The position numbers and the translations under genes are program-made. Below the pieces are notes generated by a model that did no database searches, was not told the origin of the DNA, and saw only the letters and a list, made by a program, of their open reading frames with translations. Shown in pieces: positions 53,983 through 62,127 of a DNA stretch of 64,000 bases. The stretch's first letter is position 1. Every line of letters starts with the position of its first letter. The DNA comes from Nitrospirillum sp034427435 (GTDB lineage: Bacteria > Pseudomonadota > Alphaproteobacteria > Azospirillales > Azospirillaceae), in contig NZ_JAXQNP010000004.1 of NCBI RefSeq assembly GCF_034427435.1, positions 310,001 to 374,000 of the forward strand, written 5' to 3'.

Positions 53983-55550
53983 GGGGCCTCCGTCAGCAGG
54001 GGGGATGGGACGTCGATGGTGGGCGCCGGGGCGGCGGTGGGCGGGTGAAGATGGGGGCGGTAGGCCGCCGCCGTTTCGCGGCGACGCAGCCGGCCGTTGG
54101 CGGTGAACAGGCCCAGCGCCGCCATGTCGCGGGCGAAGGCCACATGGTGCCGGCGCGGCCGGGCATAGCCGGGCAGGCCGGCGGCGGCGCTCGTCACCAG
54201 GCTGGCGATCGCCGTCTCACTGGCGGCCCTGAACCAGGCCTCCGCCGCCGGGGCGGGAACCAGCAGCAGCGCCAGCCCCTCTGGTCCGCACTCTGGTCCG
54301 CCCTGTGGCCCGGCGTCGCTCAGCAGGCAGTGGGACAGGCGGGGATCGCCCAGGAAGTGCGCCTCCACCCATTCCGGGCTGATGTTGCGGCCCCAGGGCG
54401 TCACGATCAGCGCATCGCGGCGCCCGTGGATGATCAGGTTGCCGTCGTCATCGAAACCGCCCAGGTCGCCGGTCCGCCATTCGGACGCTTCCGCTGTCCC
54501 GGACGGCAGGCGGGGCTGGCCCACATATCCCGACATCACCGGGGGGCCGGCCACCACGATCTCGCCCTGGTCGATGGTCACCCGCAGGCCCGGTAACGGC
54601 CGGCCCACGGTGCCCGCGCGGCGCTCCCCCGGACGGTTCAAGGCCACGACGGAGCAGCATTCCGACAGGCCATAGCCTTCATGCACGGGTATGCCCAGCG
54701 CCCAGGCCCGCTGCGCCAGCGCCGGTGGCACGGCGGCGCCGCCAACCGCCACGTACCGCAATTGCGCGGGCACGGCGTCGCCCCGACGCTCCAGGTCCAT
54801 GACCCAGGCCGCCAGCAGTTGCGGCACCAGCATCAGGCAGGTGGGCGCCAGATCGGCGATGGTGGCCGCCAGTCCCGGCGCCAGCGGGCCGCCGATGCGG
54901 GCGGCCAGATCGGGCACCAGGGTGACCCGCGCCCCGGCGGAGAGCGGGATGGTCACGGCGCAAAGCGTCTCCAGCAACAGGGCCAGCGGCAACAGGCTGA
55001 CGTAATGGTCGTCCGTGCGGGCGCCGATGGCCTGGGCCAGGGCCGTGGTGCTCCACCCCAGTTGCCTTGCTTCCAGCAGGACGCCCTTGGGCGTGCCGGT
55101 GCTGCCGGAGGTGTAGATGATCTGGCGTGCGCTGGCGGCGTGGTCCAGGGCGGCGGCGGACGCTGTTGTCCTGGGGACGGGGTGCAGCGGCAGGCCCAGC
55201 GCTGCGGCGGATGCGGCGTCAGCGTCCGGCGTATGGACGATGTGGGTCATGCCGGCGTCGGCGGCGATGTGCCGCCATTGCGCGGACGAGAAGAACGGGG
55301 GCAGGGGCACGGCGGTGTGGCCCGCCTGCCAGATCGCCAACTGGGCCACCACCCAGTCCACGCCGTTGCCGCCCAGGATGCCGATCACACAGGGGCCGCC
55401 CTGGCCCTCCAGCGTCCTCAGGGCCTGCGCCGCGCCAGTCACCCGGGCGGCCAGGCCGGCGTAATCCAGCGTGGTGATCCCGTCCGTGATCGCCGGCCGG
55501 TGGGGCGTGACGGCGGCGTGCCGCCGCAAGGCGCGCAGAAGATCAAGCAT
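53979..55550 (-). CDS. AMP-dependent acyl-CoA/acyl synthetase
   Basis: 523 residues from ATG 55550. Core motifs: IIYTSGSTGTPKGVLLE (phosphate loop), HEGYGLSECCSVVALNRPG, EWRTGDLGGFDDDGNLIIHGRRD. It activates a carboxylic acid to the acyl adenylate and then thioester. At the C-terminal A10 position, the usual catalytic Lys of TGKxxR is Arg (FTANGRLRRRETA), which may weaken the adenylation step or reflect this subfamily. It overlaps the hemolysin-like gene by 8 bp. Confidence 0.85.
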   Translation of the reverse strand: MLDLLRALRRHAAVTPHRPAITDGITTLDYAGLAARVTGAAQALRTLEGQGGPCVIGILGGNGVDWVVAQLAIWQAGHTAVPLPPFFSSAQWRHIAADAGMTHIVHTPDADAASAAALGLPLHPVPRTTASAAALDHAASARQIIYTSGSTGTPKGVLLEARQLGWSTTALAQAIGARTDDHYVSLLPLALLLETLCAVTIPLSAGARVTLVPDLAARIGGPLAPGLAATIADLAPTCLMLVPQLLAAWVMDLERRGDAVPAQLRYVAVGGAAVPPALAQRAWALGIPVHEGYGLSECCSVVALNRPGERRAGTVGRPLPGLRVTIDQGEIVVAGPPVMSGYVGQPRLPSGTAEASEWRTGDLGGFDDDGNLIIHGRRDALIVTPWGRNISPEWVEAHFLGDPRLSHCLLSDAGPQGGPECGPEGLALLLVPAPAAEAWFRAASETAIASLVTSAAAGLPGYARPRRHHVAFARDMAALGLFTANGRLRRRETAAAYRPHLHPPTAAPAPTIDVPSPLLTEAP

Positions 55551-56190
55551 CGCGCCACTCCGGGGCCAGGATGGGCCAATCGTCGGCGGCGCACACGGTG
55601 GGCGCGCTGTCGTAGTACCGGCCCCAGGCGGCGGCATCGGCCTGGCGCGCGGGGTCGGCCTGGGCCAGGAGCAGCAGGGGCGGGTGCAACCGCTGCAACA
55701 GCAGCCGCAGGCGGGCCGTGGCGGTGAAGAAGCACCAGTCATAGCCCTCCACAGCACCACGCAGCGCCATGCTGTGGAAGAAGCCCGCCGACAGGCTGGG
55801 GCGCCGGCTGACCAGGGTGGTGATCTCGAACACCCGTGCCCGGTGCACATGGCGCCCGGTGTGGTGGCCCAGCACGCGCTCCACCGGTTGGTCCAGGTAG
55901 GCTTCGGAGAAAAAGCCGTCGGCGGTGGTGCGCACACCGGCGGCGCAGGCCGGCTCCCCGGCGCTGTCCAGGGCGGCCATCATCAGGCGGGGGAAACGGG
56001 TGATGCGGGCGCCATAGGTCCGGGCGTAGATGTCCCGCACCAACTGTTCCACCGCCGGCCGCAGGGAATGGCCGGTGGGCAGGCTCACCACCTCGGGAAA
56101 GGCGGTCGCCGCCGTTGGGGACGGCCACTGGTCGTGATGGCGGCCGTATTGGGACTCATGATAGGGGGCGGGCAGGGTTGCCGCTGTCAT
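55543..56190 (-). CDS. Thermostable-hemolysin-family protein, first gene of the seven-gene operon
   Basis: 215 residues from ATG 56190. Motifs of the family: YARTYGARITRFPRLMMAALDS, CAAGVRTTADGFFSEAYLDQPVERVL, VFEITTLVSRRPSLSAGFF and YDWCFFTATARLRLLLQRL. The name comes from a Vibrio hemolysin, but the fold is believed to be GNAT/acyl-homoserine-lactone-synthase-like, so an acyltransferase is more plausible than a toxin. No signal peptide, which argues against export. Its 115-bp upstream gap to the kinase gene must hold the operon promoter. Confidence 0.82.
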   Translation of the reverse strand: MTAATLPAPYHESQYGRHHDQWPSPTAATAFPEVVSLPTGHSLRPAVEQLVRDIYARTYGARITRFPRLMMAALDSAGEPACAAGVRTTADGFFSEAYLDQPVERVLGHHTGRHVHRARVFEITTLVSRRPSLSAGFFHSMALRGAVEGYDWCFFTATARLRLLLQRLHPPLLLLAQADPARQADAAAWGRYYDSAPTVCAADDWPILAPEWRDA

Positions 56191-56305
56191 GGAGCACGCG
56201 CCTTCGCTGGGGGAACCGCGCCTCAACCGCCGCCAGGGCGGTGACGCGGGAACCATCCTAGGGCGGGCCCTCATGGAGTTGTGTGGACTTGCCCCCCAGT
56301 TTCCT

Positions 56306-58126
56306 TCAGTCCTGCGGCGTTGCCGCGTGCCGGTCCTGCGGCGTTTCCGGCAGGATCGGCAGCGTCATTTCCACCACCAGGCCATGGGGGACGTTGTGGG
56401 CCGCCGTGACCGTGCCGCCGTGCACCTCAACCACCCGCTTGCAGATGGTGAGGCCGATGCCCGTGCCGCCGGTGTCGCGGGCCCGCGCCGGGTCCGCGCG
56501 GTAGAAGGGATCGAACAATTGCGCGATGGCGTCCGCCGGCACGCCGGGCCCCTTGTCCGCGACCGCCAGGCGCAGGCCGGCCGGCATGGCGTCCAGGGTC
56601 ACCGCCACCGGCACGCCCGCCGTGGTGTAGAATAGGGCGTTGCGGATGACGTTTTCGATGGCGCGGCGCAACAGGTCGGCGTTGCCGGGGAAGACCCCGT
56701 CCTGGGGCAGGCCCGGCGCCACGGTCAGCGTCATGTCCCCCTGCCGGTCCGGCCGTTCATAGGCGGCGTCGGCGATGATGGTGCGCAACAGGCCCGGCAG
56801 GTCCACCGGCGCCCGTTGCAGGGCGCCGGCCGCGCCCTCCAGCCGCGCCAGGGTCAGAAGTTCCGAGGCCAGGGCGGCGATGGCCGTGATCTCCTGCTCC
56901 ATCCGGTCGAAATGGCGGGGGGCCTGGGGCTCGACCTGGCGGCGGGCCAGGCCCAGGGCCATGCTCAGCCGCGCCAGGGGCGATTTGATCTCATGGGAAA
57001 TGTCGCTGATCAGCCGGCGCTGGGCGGTGATCGCCGCCTCCAGCTCCGCCGTCCGGTCCGCCACCTTGCCTTCCAGCGTCAGGTTCAGGTGTTCCAGGTC
57101 GCGCATGCTGCGGTCGCGCTCCTCCCGCGCGTTGCGCAGGCCGGCGGTCATCTGGTTGAAGGAGCGGGCGAGGAAGCCCAGCTCGTCCCGGCTGGTCACG
57201 GGCACCTGGATGTCCAGGCGGTCGGTCTCGGCGATGGCGCGCACCGCCTGGGTCAGGTCCATGATGGGTGCCGTCAGCCGGCGGCCGGTCCAGCGGACGA
57301 AGGCGACGATGGGGGCGGCCAGCAGCAGGCCCAGCAGGGCCAGTTCCAGCGCCACCTGGCGCAGTGAACGCGTCACCGTCGATGCCGGTTGGGATACGAC
57401 CACCTGCCAGGACCGCAGCAGTCCGTCCCGGGGCAGGGACCGGCCGACGATGCGGTTCCCGGCGTCGCCGGTGGGCTCGGCGGCGGTGGAGAGCACGGCG
57501 GGACGGGGCGCCAGGCGCACCAGGGTGGTGCGTGACTCCACCCCGTTCAGCAGGGTTTCGATGGCGTTCCACGGCAGGGCGATGACCAGCGTTCCCACGC
57601 GATAGTCGGGGGCGAAGGTGCCGAAGACCGGAATGGCCAGGGCGACGATGTTGCCGGCCCCCAGCGGGTTCCTGTGCTTGTCCAGGAAGGTGGCGCCGCG
57701 CGCCGTCACGCTCCAGCCCGCCGGCAACCGCGTGCCCGGCGGGGGAGTGCCCTCCACGCCATCGGCGTCGGCGATCAGCGCCCCCGCCGCGTCGAAGGCA
57801 TAGATGCCCCCGCTCAGCCCGTAGAGGCGCTGCAACGCCTCCAGCGTCGTGCCGATGCGGCGGTCGACGTCGCCGGACACCAGGTCGTTCATGACCTCCA
57901 ACTGCGCCCAGGCCGTCAGGTCGGTCGCCAGTTCGTCCATGCGGTTGCACAGGCGCTGGTATTTCAGGTCGGCCACCTGGGCCAGGTTGTCCGCCGCCGT
58001 GTCCAGCAGCGACCGCCGCACGCCGGTATAGACCACCGCCGCCGTCAGGCCATAGGTCAGCAGGTAGATGGCCAGAAGGGCGCTGACGATCTTGCGGCCG
58101 ATGGAACTGCCGATGATGGCCTTCAT
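56306..58126 (-). CDS. Sensor histidine kinase with large periplasmic domain
   Basis: 606 residues from ATG 58126. A first membrane segment (IVSALLAIYLLTYGLTAAVVY) and a second (LELALLGLLLAAPIVAFV) flank a periplasmic region of about 230 residues that looks like a cache-type sensor (YGLSGGIYAFDAAGALIADAD, PLGAGNIVALAIPVFGTFA). A HAMP linker (RRLTAPIMDLTQAVRAIA) leads to H378 in ISDISHEIKSPLARLS and an intact ATPase with GTGIGLTICKRV. It is the last gene of the regulator-porin-binding-protein-kinase operon. Confidence 0.9.
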   Translation of the reverse strand: MKAIIGSSIGRKIVSALLAIYLLTYGLTAAVVYTGVRRSLLDTAADNLAQVADLKYQRLCNRMDELATDLTAWAQLEVMNDLVSGDVDRRIGTTLEALQRLYGLSGGIYAFDAAGALIADADGVEGTPPPGTRLPAGWSVTARGATFLDKHRNPLGAGNIVALAIPVFGTFAPDYRVGTLVIALPWNAIETLLNGVESRTTLVRLAPRPAVLSTAAEPTGDAGNRIVGRSLPRDGLLRSWQVVVSQPASTVTRSLRQVALELALLGLLLAAPIVAFVRWTGRRLTAPIMDLTQAVRAIAETDRLDIQVPVTSRDELGFLARSFNQMTAGLRNAREERDRSMRDLEHLNLTLEGKVADRTAELEAAITAQRRLISDISHEIKSPLARLSMALGLARRQVEPQAPRHFDRMEQEITAIAALASELLTLARLEGAAGALQRAPVDLPGLLRTIIADAAYERPDRQGDMTLTVAPGLPQDGVFPGNADLLRRAIENVIRNALFYTTAGVPVAVTLDAMPAGLRLAVADKGPGVPADAIAQLFDPFYRADPARARDTGGTGIGLTICKRVVEVHGGTVTAAHNVPHGLVVEMTLPILPETPQDRHAATPQD

Positions 58127-58136
58127 GGGCGTGCCC

Positions 58137-58592
58137 TCATGGACCGCCCCCGGCGGTGGCCGCGACGGGCAGGCGGGCCAGCACCACCACGCCGTCCGGC
58201 ACGCCCCCGCCGCTGACATAGCCGACGGAGCCGGGAACCCGGCGGATGAAGGCCAGCAGCGCCTGCTCCGATTCCTGCACCACGGGCGGCAGCTTGCCCT
58301 TGAAGTGCATCTCGTTCCAATAAACGATCAGACTGGCGTTGTCCTGGTGCAGCACGCCGGCGGTAAAGCGGGCGCGGACATCGCTGGCGATCTCGCGGTT
58401 CACGGGGATGATGGCGCTGCCATCGGGCCACAGGGTCAGGCGCAGCAGGTAGATGGCGGCGACATCGGCGGGGCTCAGCGATCGGCCCAGGGCGACCGAG
58501 GGGTTGGCCACCACCAGGATATCCTCCGCCCGCGCCACGTCCGACAGCAACAGCCCCATCAGGACCGCCAGCAGGGAACGCCGCCGCCGCAT
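58137..58592 (-). CDS. Small PstS-like periplasmic binding protein
   Basis: 151 residues. Signal peptide MRRRRSLLAVLMGLLLSDVARAE. The mature part resembles half of a phosphate/anion-binding protein: ILVVANPSVALGRSLSPADVAAIYL, GSAIIPVNREIASDVRARF, VYWNEMHFKGKLPPVVQ and VPGSVGYVSGG. The motif VGYV is typical of the family. Such short proteins lack transporter genes and may instead report ligand to a kinase or porin. It overlaps the porin gene by one base (TGATG). Confidence 0.82.
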   Translation of the reverse strand: MRRRRSLLAVLMGLLLSDVARAEDILVVANPSVALGRSLSPADVAAIYLLRLTLWPDGSAIIPVNREIASDVRARFTAGVLHQDNASLIVYWNEMHFKGKLPPVVQESEQALLAFIRRVPGSVGYVSGGGVPDGVVVLARLPVAATAGGGP

Positions 58593-59734
58593 CAGAACAG
58601 CACGGACCAGGAGGCGAACAGGCCGGTCGGGTTGATCGGCTTGCCCCCCACGTTCAGAAGATATTCCAGGCGGAAGACCATGGCGGGCTGCGGGCGGAAG
58701 GCGAAGCCCGCCAGAACGTCCTGGGCCACCCGGTCGTTTCCCGTCACCGCCCCTTGCCCGCTGTAAACCGGATTCGCGGTGGGCATGGCGCCGCGCCCGT
58801 CATAGACCTCGTACCAGCCGTAGACGGACCATTGATCGCTGAGGGCGTAGGAGGGTGCCACGTAGCCGCTCCACTCCAAACTCCGGGTCGTGTGCAGCCC
58901 GGCGGGCTGGGACAGGGTGGAAACCACCCATTCGCCCTGCAGGCTCCATTGGTCCACTTTATACCGGAAGTCGGTGCCGAACAGATGTTGTTCCACCCCC
59001 TGTCGGTCGATGGTGCGCTGGATCGAGAATCCCACCTTGTCCAGCAAGGCCAAGGGAAAGCTGACATGCAGCCCCTCGACCAGGCGGTAATGGTCGTCGA
59101 CGATGCTGTCGGGCCGGGCCGAGAACTCGTCCATCGGCTGCCAGTAGACCTGCACATCCGGCCATCGCGCCTGTGGGTCGCTGTACAGCACCGACAGGCC
59201 GGTGGCGTATTGGCTGGAGCCCCGGTAGGTGGCGGCGGGGCGGATGGTGGACATCACCAGGGGGGCGGCGTGGATCTGGTTCCAGTCCCCCACCGGCGCC
59301 AGCATCTTGCCGAACCGCACGGTGAAGCCGTCCGGCAGCTGGATGTCGTTATACAGCCGCTCCAGCACCAGATAGCCCTTGCCACCATCGCCGTCGCCGC
59401 CGTCCTTGCCCCAGGGCACGAGGTTCAGCCCCGTCAGTTCCGCCTCCATGAAGGGGTTGAACAGGGTGCCGACATGGGCGCTGGCGTAAAGGCTGAGGTC
59501 CTCCAGGCTGAAGGTCTTGCGGCCCTGGTCGGGGACGGCCAGCACCAGGCTGGAATATCCGGCCAGATTGACGGGGCCGACGTTGAACCCTTGGCCCAGC
59601 ACGTAGCTGTCCGCCGGTTGCGTGTCTTGCGCCTGGGCCGCGCCCGTCATCCCGACAACGGCCAGAACCGCCGCGACCAGAACCGCCGCGACCAGGGCGG
59701 CGGCGGAGCGGGGCGGTGAGGGGTGGTCAGGCAT
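58592..59734 (-). CDS. Outer-membrane porin-like protein
   Basis: 380 residues from ATG 59734 (MPDHPS); a GTG at 59749 is possible. A signal peptide (AALVAAVLVAAVLAVVGMTGAAQAQ) precedes a beta-barrel-type sequence (NLAGYSSLVLAVPDQG, FTVRFGKMLAPVGDWNQIHA, QWSVYGWYEVYDGRG) ending in ASWSVLF. It resembles short carbohydrate/phosphate-selective barrels found beside PstS-like proteins. Likely admits or senses the ligand of the operon's sensor. Confidence 0.8.
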   Translation of the reverse strand: MPDHPSPPRSAAALVAAVLVAAVLAVVGMTGAAQAQDTQPADSYVLGQGFNVGPVNLAGYSSLVLAVPDQGRKTFSLEDLSLYASAHVGTLFNPFMEAELTGLNLVPWGKDGGDGDGGKGYLVLERLYNDIQLPDGFTVRFGKMLAPVGDWNQIHAAPLVMSTIRPAATYRGSSQYATGLSVLYSDPQARWPDVQVYWQPMDEFSARPDSIVDDHYRLVEGLHVSFPLALLDKVGFSIQRTIDRQGVEQHLFGTDFRYKVDQWSLQGEWVVSTLSQPAGLHTTRSLEWSGYVAPSYALSDQWSVYGWYEVYDGRGAMPTANPVYSGQGAVTGNDRVAQDVLAGFAFRPQPAMVFRLEYLLNVGGKPINPTGLFASWSVLF

Positions 59735-59755
59735 GGCGTATCGGTCCACGCCCGG

Positions 59756-60448
59756 TCACGACAGCGGCAGGGCGTAGAGATAGCCGACGTTGCGGATCGT
59801 CTTGATGGGCTGGTCCGCATCGTCGGTGACGGCGTCCAGCTTGCGCCGGACCTTGCTGACCAGCGTGTCGACGTTGCGGTCGGCGCCGGCCGCCTGGTGC
59901 CGGCCGAAGGCGGCCGTGGAAAGCTCATCGCGGGGAATGATGCGACCCGCGTTGCGCAGCATATGCTCCAGCAGGCTGAATTCAGCGGAGGTCAGGTCCA
60001 GGCGGATTTCTCCGCGCCAGGCGGTGCGGGCGGTCGGGTTCAGGCGCACATCCCCCACCTGCAGGTCGGCGGCCACCTTGGCGGTGCCGCCGTTCACGCG
60101 GCGCAGCACGGCGCGGATGCGGCCCACCAGCTCCCGCGGGTTCACCGGCTTCGGCACATAATCGTCCGCGCCGATTTCAAAGCCGACGATGCGGTCCACA
60201 TCGTCATCCCGGGCCGTCAGCATGATCACGGGCACGTCGGACCGCTGGCGCAGGCGCTTCAGCACATCGAAGCCGGACAGGCGGGGCAGCATGACGTCCA
60301 GCACGATGAGATCCTGGCCCTCGGGCGCATGGTCGAAACAGGCGGCACCGTCATGGGCCAGGTCGACGGCGAAGCCGTCTTGCTCAAGATATTCGCGCAG
60401 CATCTCCGCCAGCGCGACATCGTCGTCAACAATCAGTATGCGATCCAT
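59756..60448 (-). CDS. OmpR-type response regulator
   Basis: 230 residues from ATG 60448; a GTG two codons earlier is possible. Receiver with D51 in LIVLDVMLPRLSGFDVL and KPVN loop (ADDYVPKPVNPRELVGR); winged helix (LTSAEFSLLEHMLRNAGRIIPR, VSKVRRKLDAV, TIRNVGYLYAL). The first gene of the operon; the cognate kinase is the last. A direct repeat just before the start could be an autoregulatory site. Confidence 0.9.
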   Translation of the reverse strand: MDRILIVDDDVALAEMLREYLEQDGFAVDLAHDGAACFDHAPEGQDLIVLDVMLPRLSGFDVLKRLRQRSDVPVIMLTARDDDVDRIVGFEIGADDYVPKPVNPRELVGRIRAVLRRVNGGTAKVAADLQVGDVRLNPTARTAWRGEIRLDLTSAEFSLLEHMLRNAGRIIPRDELSTAAFGRHQAAGADRNVDTLVSKVRRKLDAVTDDADQPIKTIRNVGYLYALPLS

Positions 60449-60454
60449 GCCCAC

Positions 60455-60478
60455 TTATCGGCGACCAGGGTTATCGGC
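60455..60478. repeat. Direct repeat upstream of the response regulator
   Basis: TTATCGGC occurs at 60455-60462 and again at 60471-60478 (16-bp period) in the leader of the regulator gene at 60448. It may be an operator; the period is not the typical 11 or 22 bp. Confidence 0.4.
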
Positions 60479-60552
60479 ACACGGCGGGCCGAAGTCGATG
60501 GCGGGCCGCCGCGCTTGGGGCGCGGGCGGCGCCAGCCCTCGCCTGAACCAGG

Positions 60553-60762
60553 TCAGGCCTTGATGTTGAGCAGCTTGCCCCGGTCGTTGTCGACCGAGCC
60601 CGTGTCGACATCGCCGTCGCCATCGCGGTCCAGCGTGGCCGGCTGCTGCGGGGCGGTCTGGGTCGACTGGGTGGCCGCGCTGTCGCTCGCCGCGGCGGGG
60701 GCGGCGGGACGGTACAGCGAGGAAACGGAACTGGCGTAACCGCCGATGGAAGAAATGCTCAT
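60553..60762 (-). CDS. Small Asp-rich hypothetical protein
   Basis: 69 residues from ATG 60762. MSISSIGGYASSVSSLYRP starts like several small alphaproteobacterial proteins, an Ala/Gln/Thr-rich linker follows, and the end LDRDGDGDVDTGSVDND has an EF-hand-like calcium loop (DxDxDxxxD). No signal peptide. AGCATTTATC precedes the ATG. Function unknown. Confidence 0.6.
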   Translation of the reverse strand: MSISSIGGYASSVSSLYRPAAPAAASDSAATQSTQTAPQQPATLDRDGDGDVDTGSVDNDRGKLLNIKA

Positions 60763-60895
60763 GATAAATGCTCCGGAAAACAGGGATCGGTTCGGTCGCG
60801 TTTTTGCTTCGATCCCAGTATATCCCCGGGGCCATGATTCCATTTATGTAGTTTTGTCGAGTCCTGCGGAATTGCCCTTCCGCCGGCGCATCTTG

Positions 60896-62041
60896 TCATG
60901 CCGCCGGCAAAGAGGCCGGCGACAGGGGGGCCGTCCGGTACAGCGTCACCTTGATGCCGCCGTGCAGCACGGGGGCGGCGGTCGGCAGGAAGGGCAGGTC
61001 GGTCACCTTGGCCAGTGCCGGCTCATTGGTGATGATGCCGGCGCGCCAGCCCGCGAACCGCTCCCGCAGCACCTTGCCCAGGGCGCCATACAGGGCATAG
61101 AGCTGCTTGGTGTCGCCGATGCGCCCGCCGTAGGGGGGATTGACGATCACCAGGCCCGGTGGCCCGTCCGGCGCCATCAGGTCGCTGATGGCATGGTGGC
61201 GGAACTGGACGCGGTCTGCCACCCCGGCCCGTGTCGCGTTTTCCTGGCTCATTTTCACGGCGCCGGCATCGCGGTCGCTGCCGTGGAAGCGGATGGCGGT
61301 CGCCGGCACCGCCTCCGCCGGCGGTGTCGCCTTGAGCGCGGACCAGGCGGCCGCGTCGAAGCTGGCCAGCTTCTCGAACGCGAAGGCGCGGCCGCGCCCC
61401 GGCTTCAGCCCGGCGGCGATCTCCGCCGCCTCGATCACGAAGGTGCCGGACCCGCACATGGGGTCCACCACGGGTTCCTGGCCGTCATAGCCGCATTGGC
61501 GCAGGAACAGGGCCGCCATGGTTTCCCGCATCGGCGCCTTGTTGACCGCCTCCTTATAACCGCGCTTGTGCAAGGCCTCGCCGGAGGTGTCGATGCTCAG
61601 GGTGCAGAGGTCGTCATCGATGCGGGCCTTGATGACGATGTCGGCATCGTCCGCGATGGTGGCGCCCAATTCCTCGGCGATGGCGCGGGTGATGCGTTCC
61701 GCCGCGGCCCCGGCGTGATAGATGCGCGACTTGGTGCAACTCGCCTCCACCCGCACCGGCACGTCGGCGCGCAGGAAGTCCGCCCAGGGGAAGCGGCGGG
61801 CGCGCTTGTCTAGTTGCGCCAGGTGCAGGGCGCGGAAGGCGCCAATGCGCACCAGCACGCGCGTGGCGCCCCGCAGCTCCAGGTTGGCGCGCCACACCTC
61901 CCGCCACCCGCCCCGGGTGCTGACGCCGCCCTTGCCCGCCTGCAAACCGGTGAAACCGGCCGCCTGCATCTCCGCGCACAGCGCGGATTCCAGGCCGGGG
62001 GTGGTCACCACATAGATGTCGAATTCAGTCGTATCGTCCAT
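60896..62041 (-). CDS. THUMP-domain RNA methyltransferase (RlmL-like)
   Basis: 381 residues from ATG 62041. An N-terminal ferredoxin/THUMP region (FDIYVVTTPGLESALCAEM, TRVLVRIGAFRALHLAQL, FPWADFL) and a Rossmann methyltransferase with VDPMCGSGTFVIEAAEIAAGLKPGRGR and the N6/N2-methyltransferase motif LVIVNPPYGGRIGDTKQ. This is the RlmL/YpsC family that methylates 23S rRNA guanine. A single-gene unit. Confidence 0.9.
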   Translation of the reverse strand: MDDTTEFDIYVVTTPGLESALCAEMQAAGFTGLQAGKGGVSTRGGWREVWRANLELRGATRVLVRIGAFRALHLAQLDKRARRFPWADFLRADVPVRVEASCTKSRIYHAGAAAERITRAIAEELGATIADDADIVIKARIDDDLCTLSIDTSGEALHKRGYKEAVNKAPMRETMAALFLRQCGYDGQEPVVDPMCGSGTFVIEAAEIAAGLKPGRGRAFAFEKLASFDAAAWSALKATPPAEAVPATAIRFHGSDRDAGAVKMSQENATRAGVADRVQFRHHAISDLMAPDGPPGLVIVNPPYGGRIGDTKQLYALYGALGKVLRERFAGWRAGIITNEPALAKVTDLPFLPTAAPVLHGGIKVTLYRTAPLSPASLPAA

Positions 62042-62127
62042 GGCGCCTTGATATCGCGCCGCCGGGAGCCCGGCGAGGGCTTTCTCGCCCATGGCTCCCA
62101 TGAGGGGGCTCCCATGACGGGTGGCGC

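Noticed and set aside
55543..56190. Toxin function for the thermostable-hemolysin-family protein.
   Set aside because: No signal peptide, and it sits in an enzyme operon; an acyltransferase-like role is at least as plausible.
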